31,480 nucleotides of DNA from Gnetum montanum (lineage: Eukaryota > Streptophyta > Gnetopsida > Gnetales > Gnetaceae). The stretch is taken from positions 19,178 to 50,657 of the forward strand of contig MNCI01025384.1 of the NCBI GenBank assembly GCA_015680685.1, written 5' to 3'. Positions 9,794-21,811 of the stretch are shown in pieces; the stretch's first letter is position 1; each line of letters starts with the position of its first letter. The notes under the pieces are model-generated. The model did no database searches. It was not told where the DNA came from and worked only from the letters and a program-made list of their open reading frames with translations. A program made the position numbers and the translations under genes.

Positions 9794-10319
9794 TAGCCTT
9801 GTTTTAACAAAATTAGGTTAGCTACATGAGTTCTTTTTTGTCATTCACTTATATGAAGAGCTAGATCTTTGTTGTAGGTGACGATGTTATGTATTATTTC
9901 TGAAGGATGCCCTCGTAAGTTGTTGCTCATTTTCCATGGTAATTAGGCCTTGTGACTATTGTACATTCATTTAGGAAATGCCTTAGCATTTGCAAAATTT
10001 GAAAAGAACTCATCAATGAGATTTGGCAAGGTTCTATAGTTGGTTGCCAACCTAATGCTAGCCCTCTCCATTCATACTTGGGCTTGGGACCAACATCGGC
10101 GAAGTTAATTAGGAAGATTATAATATGTAATTGGTTGAATGTAAGTCTTTTTGCTTATTTGTAATACTAGTTTCTATTTATGGTTAAGAAAATTGATTTA
10201 AAAAAAAAAAAGTCTAAGGCCCAAGCCCATTTTGTTAAGACAAGGCTAAGATAATAAGCATGCAAATAAATAAAGATCTACTCATGTAGCTCACTCCATT
10301 TTTTGTTAAGACAAGGCTG
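9794..10319. mobile_element. MITE-like element with roughly 37-bp terminal inverted repeats
   Basis: The left end (CCTTGTTTTAACAAAATTAGG then GCTACATGAG, 9797-9830) is the imperfect inverse of the right end (CTCATGTAGC then TTTTTTGTTAAGACAAGG, 10281-10316). A partial extra copy of the right end lies at 10227-10255 (CCATTTTGTTAAGACAAGG), about 70 bp before the terminal one. The interior has no convincing ORF. Part of it (about 9820-10046) recurs, with an internal deletion, in intron 10 of the cyclase gene. It begins a few bases after the foldback at 9334-9790. No certain target duplication was seen. Confidence 0.55.
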
Positions 10320-10914
10320 AGATAATGGTAATGGTGATAAATGTCTTGAATAATTTCACATGTTATATATAGTTTTATATATTAGATTGAAATAAAAAAA
10401 ATATTTCCTTAATAGTAAGACTCTTAATTTAGTAGTTTAAGCAACGTTGCATATTACAAGGATAGATATCACGTCTTGTGCCTCAGTTAACAAATGCAAG
10501 CATATATTATCGACCTTTTGGACAGTACTGAGAGCGTGAGACCCGCTAAAAATGGCGGAAAGCAATGGAAATGTATTTCCTTCTGCGCGGTACCAACCCT
10601 CAAGACATTGGATCTTCCTTGATTCATCCAGATGCACATGATCCTACCATTTTGGACAAACACTGGTCTTTGCAGACCACGAATTGCAGCAGGCGAGAAG
10701 GAACAGACAATTAAGGATACAGGCAAAATCAAAACCAGCAGGAATCAGGCACTCTAATCGTGGTTGGGTAAGGAAGCCAAAAATTGCAGCGTTTCGAAAA
10801 CGATAGAGGTATTAAATGCGGTTCAGAAAATTGCGAAAAATCGCAATGCACCAACCCGCTGTCCACGAGAACCCGTCAATAGAGGGAGCAGATTTGTTGT
10901 TGATCGACGATTCC
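10320..10914 (+). promoter_or_regulatory. Upstream region and probable 5' UTR of the cyclase gene
   Basis: From about 10430 the base composition changes to a more balanced, CpG-containing sequence, unlike the AT-rich repeats to the left, as expected for a promoter and 5' UTR. I see no clear TATA box at a convincing distance. Two in-frame upstream ATGs (10816 and 10846) precede the preferred start, so if transcription starts upstream of 10816 a protein 33 or 23 residues longer is possible. Short minus-strand open frames here show no family features. Confidence 0.4.
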
Positions 10915-13900
10915 ATGGCCAGAAAGAACTATTCCCGCCGCAGCATTAATAAAGGACAAAACCTTGTGGTTTCCTCACCAGCACCAAGTGCGAGAGATAA
11001 GAAAAATCACAGCATCATTTCTTGTGGTGATTTCAAGCACAAAATGCTTGTTTGGTCCGCCATGCTAGGCCTGATTTTGCTCTTGGGTTTCTTGGTTTGC
11101 TTTTCTCAGACTAATTCGGCGGGTGCCAGCTTTTATACTGCTCAGGTTCTGCAAGTTTTCCCGCACGATCCTGCTGCTTTCACGCAGGTAATTCTTTCCT
11201 GGCAAATTTTGAAAGTTTGTGCTTTGAAAGAATTTGATGCATTATGTTGATCTCTGGTGTACAGAAAGCGGTACTAAGTGGGCTTTTTTAGAAACTTTGA
11301 AGAGAAAACTGGATTTATTCACTTTTCAGACAGATCCTGAAAGAAGCCTTTTTGTTCGGGTTTCTTGGGAAGACTTTTAAATTATAAAAGGATAACAGAA
11401 ATAAAACAAATTTGAAACGGAGCAAACTTCATTAGGTGCTTGGAGTACGTTTAATTCCCACTTTATGAACCCTCCAATATGCTTGAGCAATGAAGATCCT
11501 AGGATTGGATGATGACTGGAAAACGTCTAATAAATCCCGCTGGATTCTAACCTGCAAACTGTTATCAACTTTGAAATGCTGGAATTCCAAACGAGTCAAC
11601 CACTAACCTAATGATGTACGATCATACTCACATTACCTTGGAAGGTTTACATGGAGACTCTGCTCAAGGAATCTCAGTGGCAATGAACACATCTGCTGAG
11701 ATTGAATACTTTCAGTATTTCAAGGTAATGAGCTACGCAATGTAGGATAACGAGGAAGAATATTAAGGTTACAATTGAAACGACACGGTTGCATTAGACT
11801 TTTGAAATGATGATGAAGATGACTAAATGCTGGCCTTGAGCTCCGTCGATTTTGGTCTGTAGCTTTCTTAGTAGTACCATTCATTTTGTTATAGTTTTTC
11901 TGGAAACTACGTAGATTCTGTAATTATCCTGGAAAGCAGCACACAAGGCTGAAGTAGTTATGACGACGCCCTATTTAAATTTCAAAACCATCTCACACAG
12001 GAGTAATGAAACCCATAAACCAATCAAGATTAAAATTTGCCTTGAATCGAGAAAGTTTATTAAAGGAACTTTGAGGGTACTTATGGATACAGCTATAGAG
12101 AGGGGGACTTTGATTGCTTAATCCTGTACTGTGGCAATGTAACTTTTTGCTTAATGTTCTCTCTTTTATGTCATCGAGTAAGCTTGAATGCTTTAGTAAC
12201 ATGGACTTCGCTTTTCTTAGCAGGGTCTTCAATATGCTGGAGATGATAATTTTTACGAAAGTACTGGTCTTTATGGTCAAGTAAGAATGATTTATATCAT
12301 TTGGTAACTCTTTATGGTTAAGCAAGATTTTAAAATGCGATTGCCAAATGTTATAACACCCAACTTTGATTTCCATATTCCCTTTACAGTCCTCAGTTCG
12401 GGAGGTGCGCATAAAAGATGGAATGGTAATAAATTAATTTTATTATGTGGTATGCATTACATTTTACCATTTTTTCAATGAAAATATTCTTTTTACCTGT
12501 AAAACAGCAAGCCACTTCTAACAATCTATCCTGAAATGACACCTACTTGCAGTAACTTGAAATCCCCTTGGGCTGGCCCAAACTTTGCCTTATATCCTTT
12601 GACTTTTTAAAGGGTGGAACCATTTCAAATAGGTTAATACAAATTTATTGAAAATACATTTATGTGATATCTGATGGGTCATTTGTGAGACAATTCTTTT
12701 TAAAAGGAAGGATTTGAGTTCAATCCCAACCACTAAGATTTTTTTCTCTTGAAAATTTTGGCCTCCATTTCAGATTTTACATGGGTTCAGAGTTTTCTCA
12801 TTGTTAATTACCACTTTAATTTTCTGTGTTTAGTTTCATATTTTCATTTGATTCTCCTTTGTTAATCATCAGTCACTGGGCAAGTTTTTTCTGTTGTGTA
12901 GTGGGCAGCACTCACTTGTTGAAAAGTCGAAGGCGATGGAAAGTGGGCAGCAGCTACCCTTTGAGGATTCAATGGATATAGGGCATCCTTTAGGCTTGCT
13001 GTCACCCCATAGATGGCACATTTTTATAACCTAACTCTTTTAAATTATACATGTTGCTGTGAATGTCTGGTGGGAAAGAATATTAGTAGCAAATCACTTA
13101 CAAAATTCTAAAGCTCATGTACTGTATGTTTCCTCTGTCTAGTAAATCCTCAGGGTCTCAATGGGCATCCTAAAAATTCCTGTTTCACTTCATTATAGAT
13201 TTTGATAATTTATTATGTTTGCAAATTTTTTCCTTGAAAAATAGTAAACACAAAATTTTTCTGTTGCTGTTTACCATTCTTTATTTGTCATTTAATCGTG
13301 TTAAGCCACTTGTACATTTGCCTGCTCACAAGTTCCTGGGTGATGTCCAGGTTCAAAAATTGCACAAAATGAACCCCAATGATTTTGGAGAAGGGTTGAC
13401 ACTTCTAAATGAAAGGTGGATTTTATTTCAAATATTATTCTACTGTATTTTCTGAAATTTATGAAGCCTGTCATTGTTTTCTTATGACTTTATATATGAA
13501 GGGTATATATTTTGTGGTATGAAATTTCTGTTTTGGCATGACAAATTGTACCATTCTTTGGGTACAGATTTTCAAACATCATAGATGTGCACCATAGTTT
13601 TGTATATATATCATATGTCCAAGATTTGTAATGTAATAAGTTGTCCTACTAGATTTGGAGAATGGAATGCGAATTAGAACATGTTTTGTAGAATACAATA
13701 CATCAGAGTATGTTCCTAATATTAACAAACAAGTCATCAAAATAAAACCACCTAATATTTGTTAGCAAATTGAAATTTTTGTTATTCTTTAGCAGGTTCA
13801 ATGGTGATTTGAAAAAATCTATGAGTTGGATTTCTCACTTGTTCTCTTGGGACTTATATCTTGAAATTTTTGGTGGAACTCACCTTTGTTAATAATGGTT

Positions 13901-16900
13901 TGATATTTAGTAATTTGTAACATTGTTTATATTTTTCATTTACAGGTTGTATCAGGTCACATGGAAGACGAACCTTGGTTACATTTATGACCGACACAAT
14001 CTTAGCCAAGTGAATACAGTGTATCTTGCATTTGTTATTGTGCTTAGGTTTTGGAAAAAAAGTAGACTACCAATGAAGTGAACGTACTGAATGATTTTGC
14101 ATTTTACATTTTTTTAAAAAATTGCTTTTAGTTTTAGCTGAGAGGCCACAGAAAATTAATAATTATTGTCATAACAGTGTGCAAAGAGATGAACTTTTTT
14201 ATGTGAATTATTATTTTGGCCAAGAGACCAAAGAGACCAACTACCTGGAGTTTGTCACAGAAAATAAATACTTATCATCATAATGCTTGGCCAAGAGATA
14301 GAACTTTTTCATGGAAATTATAATGATTATGTATTGGTTAGACTTTATCATAGAAAATAAATAATCATCATCATAGAGCTGGCCCAATAGATGAACTTTT
14401 TCAAGGGAATTATTATGGGCACAAAATTTAAGGCTTAACAACTACCATGGAAAGATTTATTTAACATTGGTTTTGATTTCCTTTTTCATCAAGAAAATCA
14501 ATTCTCAATGAATCAATGGAAATTTATTAATTTGAAAATGAAAATGATTCTCTGAGCCAAATAATAGATATATATCATAAATATATAGCTGATCTAGTAA
14601 TATTTCATAGAGATATTATTGGGATAAGATCACTATTATTTGATGACTTAAAAAGTTGAATGGTGTTGTATAGAAAGAAAAGAAGAAATAAGAGTTAAAT
14701 GTAAACAAAAGCCCAACCATTGTTGATTTCCAAATCAAACAGGTGTAGTTTGTGGACAACATCAGTTATTTGCATCCTATTAGTGACTGCAAAATTATTT
14801 ATGACTCTTTCTCTCTTTATATCACATTTTAAAACGACTATCATAAAATTGTTAAACTTTAACTAATTTACTGTGTTGAGAATTCTGAAACTTTTTGTTT
14901 CTCACAACATGAAACTATAGTAGTTTTGAACCTTCCGTGTATTGAGAGTTCTGGAGGATTGCAATCATGTACCTCATAGACTACATGGCCAAGCCTTTTG
15001 CTCATTGGTAAGTAATGGAGGCAAATATTTGACCATTTTCTGCATTAAATTAGGTAAGAACTTTTCATCATCCTATGAAAGATGGCTGGGGATTAGCTAC
15101 TGATGGAAAAAACTTATTTGGAAGCGATGGAAGTTCAACTTTGTACTATTTTGATCCAGTTGCATTCAAAGGTTTTCCACCTCATTTGATGTAATGTTTT
15201 ATTTTCATTTGCTAGACATCAACTGATAAGATTTTGAATTGTATTCGAAATTTGTGACTGTCTTCTGTATTTCTTTTTGCAGAGCAGTACAAAGTGAAAG
15301 TGAAATATGAAGGTTTTGAAATCAATAACTTGAATGAGTTGGAGTTTATAAATGGTGAAGTCTGGGCAAATGTTTGGCAGGTCTCTTTTCCGCACACACT
15401 CAGATTCAAAATTGATAGCTAGTAAACATATGATCATCATACATTTGTTTCATTTTTTTAAGACAAAGCAAGCATATTGTTTTGTATATGCACTATTTAG
15501 TTACAGAAAGGACATGAAAAGGATTAGATAGCAGGCTGTTAGGATTTGAAACGTTGTAGTTAACCTTTTGAACTGTTTTCTTGTGGTAAATTTACAAAAA
15601 GGAAAAAAGAAAAAAAACGATTCATGGATGATAGTTTCAAGATGAAATTTTGGTGGCATTGTTTTATGCTAAAATATAGTAGAATTGAAGCTTAAATTTT
15701 TTTACTGGAAAAGAATAGTGTTTCGTTTATCTTTTCACATGTCAAATTGTAATGTTTATGTTATTGGATGTATTTTAAATTTGCTAGTATTGAAATGCAT
15801 GTCAAACTTTTTGTTTCTGAATCATGTTTTAAAAAATCTGCAGTCTGATTGCATTGTGAGAATATCACCAAAAGATGGCAGTGTACTTGGATGGATACTG
15901 CTTCATGACTTAAGGTAAATACCCATGTGTTAAAATGTTTACCAACACTCAAAGGTTTGTTATTTTGTTCATTTCTTGTTTACAGATATTTGATGATGCT
16001 AGCAATTATTGATTGTAGTTCACATAGTCAAATGCATTTTTGGTATTTGTCATTTGTTCTAAATAGCTAGACCTATAAATAATCATCTGATATTCTAATT
16101 CACCTTTGCAGGATGAAATTGATTCATGCTGGGTATAATTCGGTAAGACTATCAAAATATTAGCATTAAGAAAGTTTGAGTGTTTCATGTACATTAGAAA
16201 ATTAATGATAAAATTTGTAAGTTTCTAGAATGATCGTTAAAATCACAAAGTTTAAAGTTACTGAGATGTGTCAAAACTGTTTTAATTACTGAAGTTGGTG
16301 GTAGATTCCCATTAAGGTGGCAGATTTAGTCCTTTTCCAATTTTATTTTTGTTATGTTGGTTGTGTAATGTCCTGTAATGGTCCATTGCCTAAGGTATCA
16401 ACTTTTATATTGCTTTTCTTACCAGCAAACAAATGTATGAATGAAACATAAATGTACTTTATTTTTCTGCATGTTTTCTTCAAATTTTTTTGTAGGAAAA
16501 AAGTTTTCTAGTTTGATTTTAGCTTTTACTCAGTATTAACTTGAAATTCTTATATGCATACTCCAGATTGATGTGCTAAATGGCATTGCATGGGACAAAG
16601 AAAAGGAACGCCTTTTTGGTGAGTTCCTAGGTTGTTTTATTATTGAACTTTATAAATGAAATTCTACAATGCTTGAAAATCTATGTTCTCCTGAGTTTGT
16701 GGACAATGCTGAGATAAATTATGTACATTATGTTTAAAACCTTCTCATAGAGGTTGTGCAAGTTGATCTTGGGAAATACCATGTTTAGTTATGACCTCAT
16801 GAGTTGTTAAGTGAACTAACCGTCCAACAAGACTCATGAGTTCTGTTCCTTTTCTAGGGATTGTGCTATCTGGTAGGAACTAAAGCATCTGATTTGTCTA

Positions 16901-19181
16901 TCTAAATGTTATTCAATATCATCTCTCTTATTCCAAACAGATGGGAAAGCAAATAACATTTATGTTGAATAAAGTAGTCAAGTGTTTATGTTAATCCTAA
17001 TAATGTTGCAAAATTTGTGTTGAAGTGCTATGGCTTTGCACCACATGGAAATGATAGGATTTGGCTTTTCTTTGATAAAAATTGTCTATTATCAGTGCAT
17101 CCTTTTTGTGTAACTGGCCTCTAATCCAGTAACTAGCAGCCTATGCACACCTTGGTGTAATGTCCAGCTAATCAATTTTGTGAAACTGAAACTAAAATTG
17201 TTTTTTGTAACATCATAGACACTGGGGCCAGTTCAGTTTTAACCATTTTTTGCAGAATGCCTATATATATCAACAGGAACCTATTGGGATTGAACCTATG
17301 ATTTGCAGGATGTCAAGTTACATACCTTAACCAACAGGTCACAGATTGTAACTGTTAATATAATGTAAGGTACTTTAGTGGGATACGTCTAGTAATAGTA
17401 GACTCCTTTAAAATATGAAGCTATAGACTTAACTGACTATAAGTGCCTAGAACTTATTCAAATATGTTAATGAATTATTGTAAACTTTGAAAGGTTGATG
17501 TATAAAATAGAAAATAGGCTTGATCAAGTTGAGCATATTATCATTTCAATGACAAGTATGAAGAATATGGAAATCCTAATTATAGGTGAAAGCTTTTTCA
17601 GACTAGTCCTCATCATCAACCTAGTCCCAACAAAATGGTGTCAGTTACATGAGTTCTTTTTTTATCATTCACATCTATAAAGAGCTAGATCTTTGTTTCA
17701 AGCGATGATATCTGCAAAATTTGAAAAAGAACTCATCAATGAGATTTGGCAAGGCTTTATAGCTGGCTGTCAGGAATGAACCAAATTTGTTTAGAAAGCT
17801 TGTTTCTGATCCTTGATGTGCTATTGTAGGTAAAACTTTCTAATTGAAGAATTAAAGGATAATAATCTTTGCCAGAGTATTCAAATCATACTAAACAATA
17901 TTATTTCAGTAACCAAATTAGATGCTGAGAAATATTTAAGCAAGACACCTTGTTAACTATTTTTTTAGGAAGAAGTGAAATTTTAAAATACCTTGTCAAA
18001 ATTTTAAAATAGAACTGCAAAACTTGGGATAGAAAGGAAATTCGCTTACATGGCTGAATTTTAGAACTTGTAAATAATAATAATATAATATTGTCGAATG
18101 GATCAACTCAAACTCAAACTCAAAATTTTAGAAAACTTTGGACACATTTTTTCCTTTCACAAAAGATAAAAACGTACTGGAACTTTTTGTTTCGTAAACT
18201 TCAAAAACATGAGAGTTTGGTGAGTATGTAACCCTGGCTGAGGACAAAGTTACCTGTGTATGTTCCTTTAGACACTTAATCGATGCACAAAAGCTTTTTT
18301 ATTCCTGCTAAAAAGTTGAAACTACTAGTGAACAATTGAAACAAGCAATATTATGGCTTGTACCGCCATCGGCATCTGTGCTGCTTAACCTCTTTTGATG
18401 TGAAGAGATGGTTAATATCAGTAATTATAGGCTGTGTCGTATTCATGTTGCTAACACAACCCACCCGGATACCTTGTTCCAGAGTTGATGGATTTATAAT
18501 CCTATTGCGAACAGCCTTGCCCTTCTTGAATGAAGCCAGATCAAGAAATAGAAATATGTGTTAGTGAATATGCATCTTTAGCTTCTCATGACCAATCATG
18601 CCAATGTATTAACACCCAGCTTGTCACTGAAGCATTTCTTCTCAGTTCTAGTTTTATGTTCCTAGTTTAGTTTCTCCTGTCAATGAAGTTAGTAGGAGAA
18701 AAGTCTGTTTGTTTGTTTTAGTTCTCTTTTCACTTTTTCATGTTCATACAAAAATACATCAAGTTGCATGTCTACATAATCCTTGAATAAAATTCTAACT
18801 ATTTATATATTGGCAAAAACTCTTGAAGAGCCCCATATTAAGTTTTGATAAAATTCTAACTATTTATATATTAGCAAAAACTATTTAATGCTTTTTATTT
18901 GAATAGCATCTTATTTCTAATTTCTTGTATTTCTGGATTAACTGTTGTGAGAGTTTTAATTGTTTTTAAATGTTCAGGCATTTACCAAAGGAGAAATTGA
19001 ATTTGTGTAAATCATAGCAATTCTATCAGTACTATTTGAATTGACTTTGGCTCTGGCTGTACTTTCCATTTCAGTTACCGGCAAATTATGGCCAGAACTT
19101 TACCAGATAAAGTTGCATCCACTTTCGCAACAACAAGCACAATCGCTTGGAAACATCAGCCAAGTTTGTCAATTGATGTGA
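10915..19181 (+). CDS. QCT: Plant-type glutaminyl-peptide cyclotransferase (glutaminyl cyclase), 11 exons
   Basis: Converts N-terminal Gln to pyroglutamate on secretory proteins. Exons: 10915-11187, 12224-12280, 12390-12425, 13351-13415, 13946-14009, 15054-15171, 15283-15380, 15844-15914, 16112-16142, 16567-16618, 19075-19181. All introns are GT-AG and all joins keep frame, giving 323 aa. Family landmarks in order: FPHDPAAFTQ, FYESTGLYG, FGEGLTLL, MKDGWGLATDG, FGSDGSSTLY, LNELEFINGEVWANVWQ, SPKDGSVLGWIL, IDVLNGIAWD, VTGKLWPELYQIKL. These are characteristic of the plant five-bladed beta-propeller enzyme, not the animal zinc-protease-like one. Residues 44-63 form a single hydrophobic segment after a basic N-terminus, a signal anchor for the ER/Golgi. 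NLS and NIS are possible N-glycosylation sites. Start at 10915 was chosen because ATGGCC is a good plant context and the length matches Arabidopsis (about 320 aa); ATG 10816 would give 356 aa. No disruptions are seen. Confidence 0.92.
12640..12760 (+). repeat. Possible tRNA-derived (SINE-like) remnant in intron 3
   Basis: A B-box-like GAGTTCAATCCC (12716-12727) is followed by a T-rich tail, with a weak A-box-like GGGTCATTTGTGAG upstream. Its similarity to the copies in intron 10 and the 3' flank is limited to the pol III core, so it may be unrelated. Confidence 0.25.
14131..14610 (+). repeat. Interspersed repeat in intron 5, with internal subrepeats
   Basis: This stretch aligns with 22318-22645. 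Shared segments include GCTGAGAGGCCA versus GTTGAGAGGGCA, several (A/C)ATAGAAAATAAATAATnAT units each followed by AGATGAACTTTTTC, GCACAAAATTTAAGGCT, ATTAATTTGAAAA, GATTCTCTnAGCCAAATAAT and AAATATATAGnT. It contains three AT-rich subrepeats of about 75-115 bp (14140, 14257 and 14350); the other copy has two. It has no ORF, so it is a non-autonomous or long-decayed element. Confidence 0.65.
17224..17345 (-). mobile_element. SINE-like element in intron 10, copy 1
   Basis: On the minus strand there is an A-box-like TGGTTAAGGT (17324-17333) and a canonical B box GGTTCAATCCC (17286-17296), the two internal pol III promoter elements of tRNA-derived SINEs. Downstream sequence (minus strand) ending in GGTTAAAACTGAACTG aligns with the copy at 19389-19490, so similarity extends beyond the tRNA-like head. 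The element opposes the direction of the host gene. Confidence 0.55.
17642..17776 (+). repeat. Deleted relative of the upstream MITE-like element, in intron 10
   Basis: TTACATGAGTTCTTTTTTTATC and the following AAGAGCTAGATCTTTGTT match 9820-9875. After a jump of roughly 90 bp relative to that copy, GCAAAATTTGAAAAAGAACTC and ATCAATGAGATTTGGCAAGG match 9981-10030. The short CAACAAAATGGTGTCAG just before it resembles the end of the left terminal repeat. The far end of the upstream element is absent. Confidence 0.7.
18787..18882 (+). repeat. Short direct duplication in intron 10
   Basis: A 35-bp sequence beginning ATAAAATTCTAACT and ending GCAAAAACT occurs at 18787-18821 and again at 18848-18882 with one difference (TTGGC versus TTAGC). 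The offset is 61 bp. It is a recent local duplication with no other visible function. Confidence 0.85.
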
Positions 19182-19388
19182 TGCTGAAAGCAGCTTAATG
19201 CACATGGCATTTGAAATGCCTAATTTATTAACAAGTCAATTAAGTGTGATTGCTTACGTCATTAAGCATTTTGCCTCTTGATAAATTATAATTTCTTCTC
19301 AAATGTATTTTTGTGTGATTTTTTGCTTTACAATCTTATTGGACCGAGCCATTTTATCATTTCTTTTACGATGCTTATGTAATCTTAG

Positions 19389-19490
19389 GGTCTGTTGGGA
19401 AGAGTTCAGTTTCAGCCATTGTCTCTTGCCCAATGCTTATATAATCTCTATATAACCCATTGGGATTGAACGTGAGATTAGTAGAATGCA
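19389..19490 (-). mobile_element. SINE-like element 3' of the cyclase gene, copy 2 (truncated)
   Basis: GAGTTCAGTTTCAGCCATT, AATGCTTATATAAT and CCCATTGGGATTGAAC align with the intron 10 copy. A B-box-like CGTTCAATCCC lies on the minus strand at 19462-19472, but the A box seen in copy 1 is not recognisable, so this copy is probably 5'-truncated or more decayed. It lies about 200 bp after the stop codon. Confidence 0.5.
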
Positions 19491-21385
19491 TATTGAATTC
19501 TTTATGATAGAAGTGAAGTTGCAAATGGATATCGTAATTTTTAATATTTTGGAGAAAACTTATTAAGAATCTTACACAGGTCTACTTGTAATGTTTTTTC
19601 CCCTTAAAATTATACTATTTGTTTTTTTTTTTCCAAATCTCCACGAGTGAATTTATGATGACAACGTTCTAGCTTGTATTGTCATTTACCCATAATTCCC
19701 CTCTCTAGTATAACACTTTAGAAATCAGATCTGGTACTGTCATTGCCCATATAAAGAAATGTGCATTCTAGCAGACTCCATGATACCACGGTGGACGGAG
19801 ACATGCAGTGCCCAGAATTTCTTTCCTTTAGAATAGCTGGATCCAAACCCTAATAGACTTGACATTTCAGACATTTCTCTGTGGATGAATTCCCATTGGA
19901 ATGCAGTTCTCTACCTTCAATGAGAGCTCAAAAAACACTTGTGTATATAATACCAAAGTCAAAGAATGATCACTGGTTTTAGTTGGCTACAGACAGATAT
20001 AACTGGAAATCGTTGACAGGCTTAAAAATTTAAATGCGACAAATGTTGCTCGTTTCAGTGGTTAAAAGAGAGTTAAATGTCTTCAATCTTAAACATAAAG
20101 TTCCAAGGTTTCTTGCCGGTCATTTGGAAACGTTTTTTTAATGTAAGTTATACGTTGCACAGTAAAGTTACATGATTTTATGCCTAATATGCCACGAGTT
20201 CATTACGTATGTAGTGCTTTTCTTTTTTACTTTTTACAAGCAACAGAACATGATGAATCCATCAACTAACAAAACAGGGCATATGGAAGAGAGAATGGGG
20301 AAGCAAATTTTTGCTATGCATGCATGGTGGACTCTATATTCTTTACTGCGAGCTGTACTACTAAATACAATTACATTGTTTAAGTTAAATCGCAAAAAAG
20401 AGAGGGTCCTAAATCTTCTACGGAAAAAATCAAAATCAAAATGAAATCATCTTTGACTTTAGTTAGGGTTTGAAAAGAACAGTGCCAATAATCAAAGTTC
20501 ATCGTTCATATGCAGAGATGTTTCCATGTTAAAAGAAAATTCAATTAGGAGACACGGATGTTTTGGTCTTATAGTTTTGATAAGTTTGTGTCGATTCAAA
20601 ATTAAATGACGAAAGCTTAAAAAGGCATTAAAAAATCATGGAGTCTTTCTTTTTGTTGTTTTGGAAGTTTCTCTTCTGCTTCTCTGCATCTGTACTTTGA
20701 ATCTAAGCTTTTAAATATCTTTATGTTTTTTAGACATTTAAAATTTTTGATACAGCCGCAAAATTTGTAAAGCCCAATACTTTTCACCCGTTTTCTGGGG
20801 AGTCGGATCACTCGTGCCTATTGGCTTCCACCCAAAACTTGAAGGACGCTTGGGTTTTGCAGTTGCGGTTAAAAATAGGTGTCCTATTACGCTGTATCAT
20901 TTAGGTGTTTTCATCCCATTTATGATAAGATGACCGTTAAGTAAAAGATTTTGACGATTGCACTCGATCATTTTAGTGTCTTTATCACGTTTATGAGGAG
21001 CCCACCGTTAACGTTGATGATGACATCCTAGGTCTGCTATCTACCTTACACACTGTTCTTAATATGTATATTTTTACCGTCTCCCACATCTATCACCATT
21101 ACTGAGGTAAAAACAAAAAGAAACAGACCAGTCCAATTTTCAACACTTCAAATTTATGCCCAGCGATTCTGGTTTCATATTCAGAGAGAGCAAAGAAAAA
21201 TAAAGAGTGACCCAAAGTAGATTTTTACATTCATGCGTTCTTCTCATATCATCCACCATCAGTAATGGTGCAATTTGCTTTCAATAGTTCTCGTTGTTGA
21301 ACTTCTTAGAATAAATGAAACATTCTTAGAATGGTATGTTTTGTCTACGTGATCCATCTAATCTGATTCTTCATCCTATGTGCAG
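19491..21385. other. Gene-free interval
   Basis: No convincing gene is visible. The first part may hold the cyclase 3' end if its transcript is long. Short open frames around 20172-20444 (+) and 20617-20811 (-) have low-complexity basic tails and no family motifs. A local tandem duplication is listed separately. Confidence 0.5.
20896..21012 (+). repeat. Tandem duplication, about 71-bp period
   Basis: ATCATTTAGGTGTTTTCATC, followed by a TTTATGA then CCGTTAA, at 20896-20940, is repeated with differences as ATCATTTTAGTGTCTTTATC, TTTATGA and CCGTTAAC at 20967-21012. Two copies only; function unknown. Confidence 0.6.
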
Positions 21386-21811
21386 ACAAAATTGATCATC
21401 ACCCAAAGGCTTAATGTTCATCTCACCAAGGCATAGTCTTGGAAGGATAGTGGATGAACGAATGTCTAACCTCTTTCAAGTGACTTTGCTCAAGCTTGAA
21501 CCCATGTCTTATGACTTGAGAAACAAGCATCCTACCATCACTCCAAGTGGTGGTCCTTTATGTGAAGACAAGGTATGTTTATTTTATCTTTTGAAAAGTT
21601 GGAACCATGATTTTGGAGCCTAGTCTTGGCTATGCTCCTCTCTGTTCAATCAACTTGGGCTTGGGCTAGGTTACTTGTTGCTACCGTTAGTGAACAAATG
21701 TCCAATTACTTAGTTGTCATGAATATGCTGAGTCCTTTTTTAGGAGATAGCCTTGTACCCTACTTGGTTCAATGTGCATGCAGGCACACTAATCACTACA
21801 AGTTGTTGTAG
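21386..21811 (+). pseudogene. Coding-like fragments of unknown origin
   Basis: Two adjacent open frames (21414-21623 and 21626-21811) have codon usage somewhat better than the surrounding AT-rich DNA. They encode SLGRIVDERMSNLFQVTLL, LEPMSYDLRNKHPTI and WARLLVATVSEQMSNYLVV. A GT follows CTTTATGTGAAGACAAG at about 21572, so a spliced or frameshifted fragment is possible. No protein family is recognised, and it may be a retroelement relic. Confidence 0.25.

Noticed and set aside
10437-10732. Minus-strand open frames upstream of the cyclase
   Set aside because: They overlap each other in different frames, have no recognisable motif and lie in the probable promoter and 5' UTR of the + strand gene.
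20172-20444. 90-codon plus-strand frame as a gene
   Set aside because: Low-complexity hydrophobic start and lysine-rich tail, no family resemblance, in AT-rich intergenic DNA.
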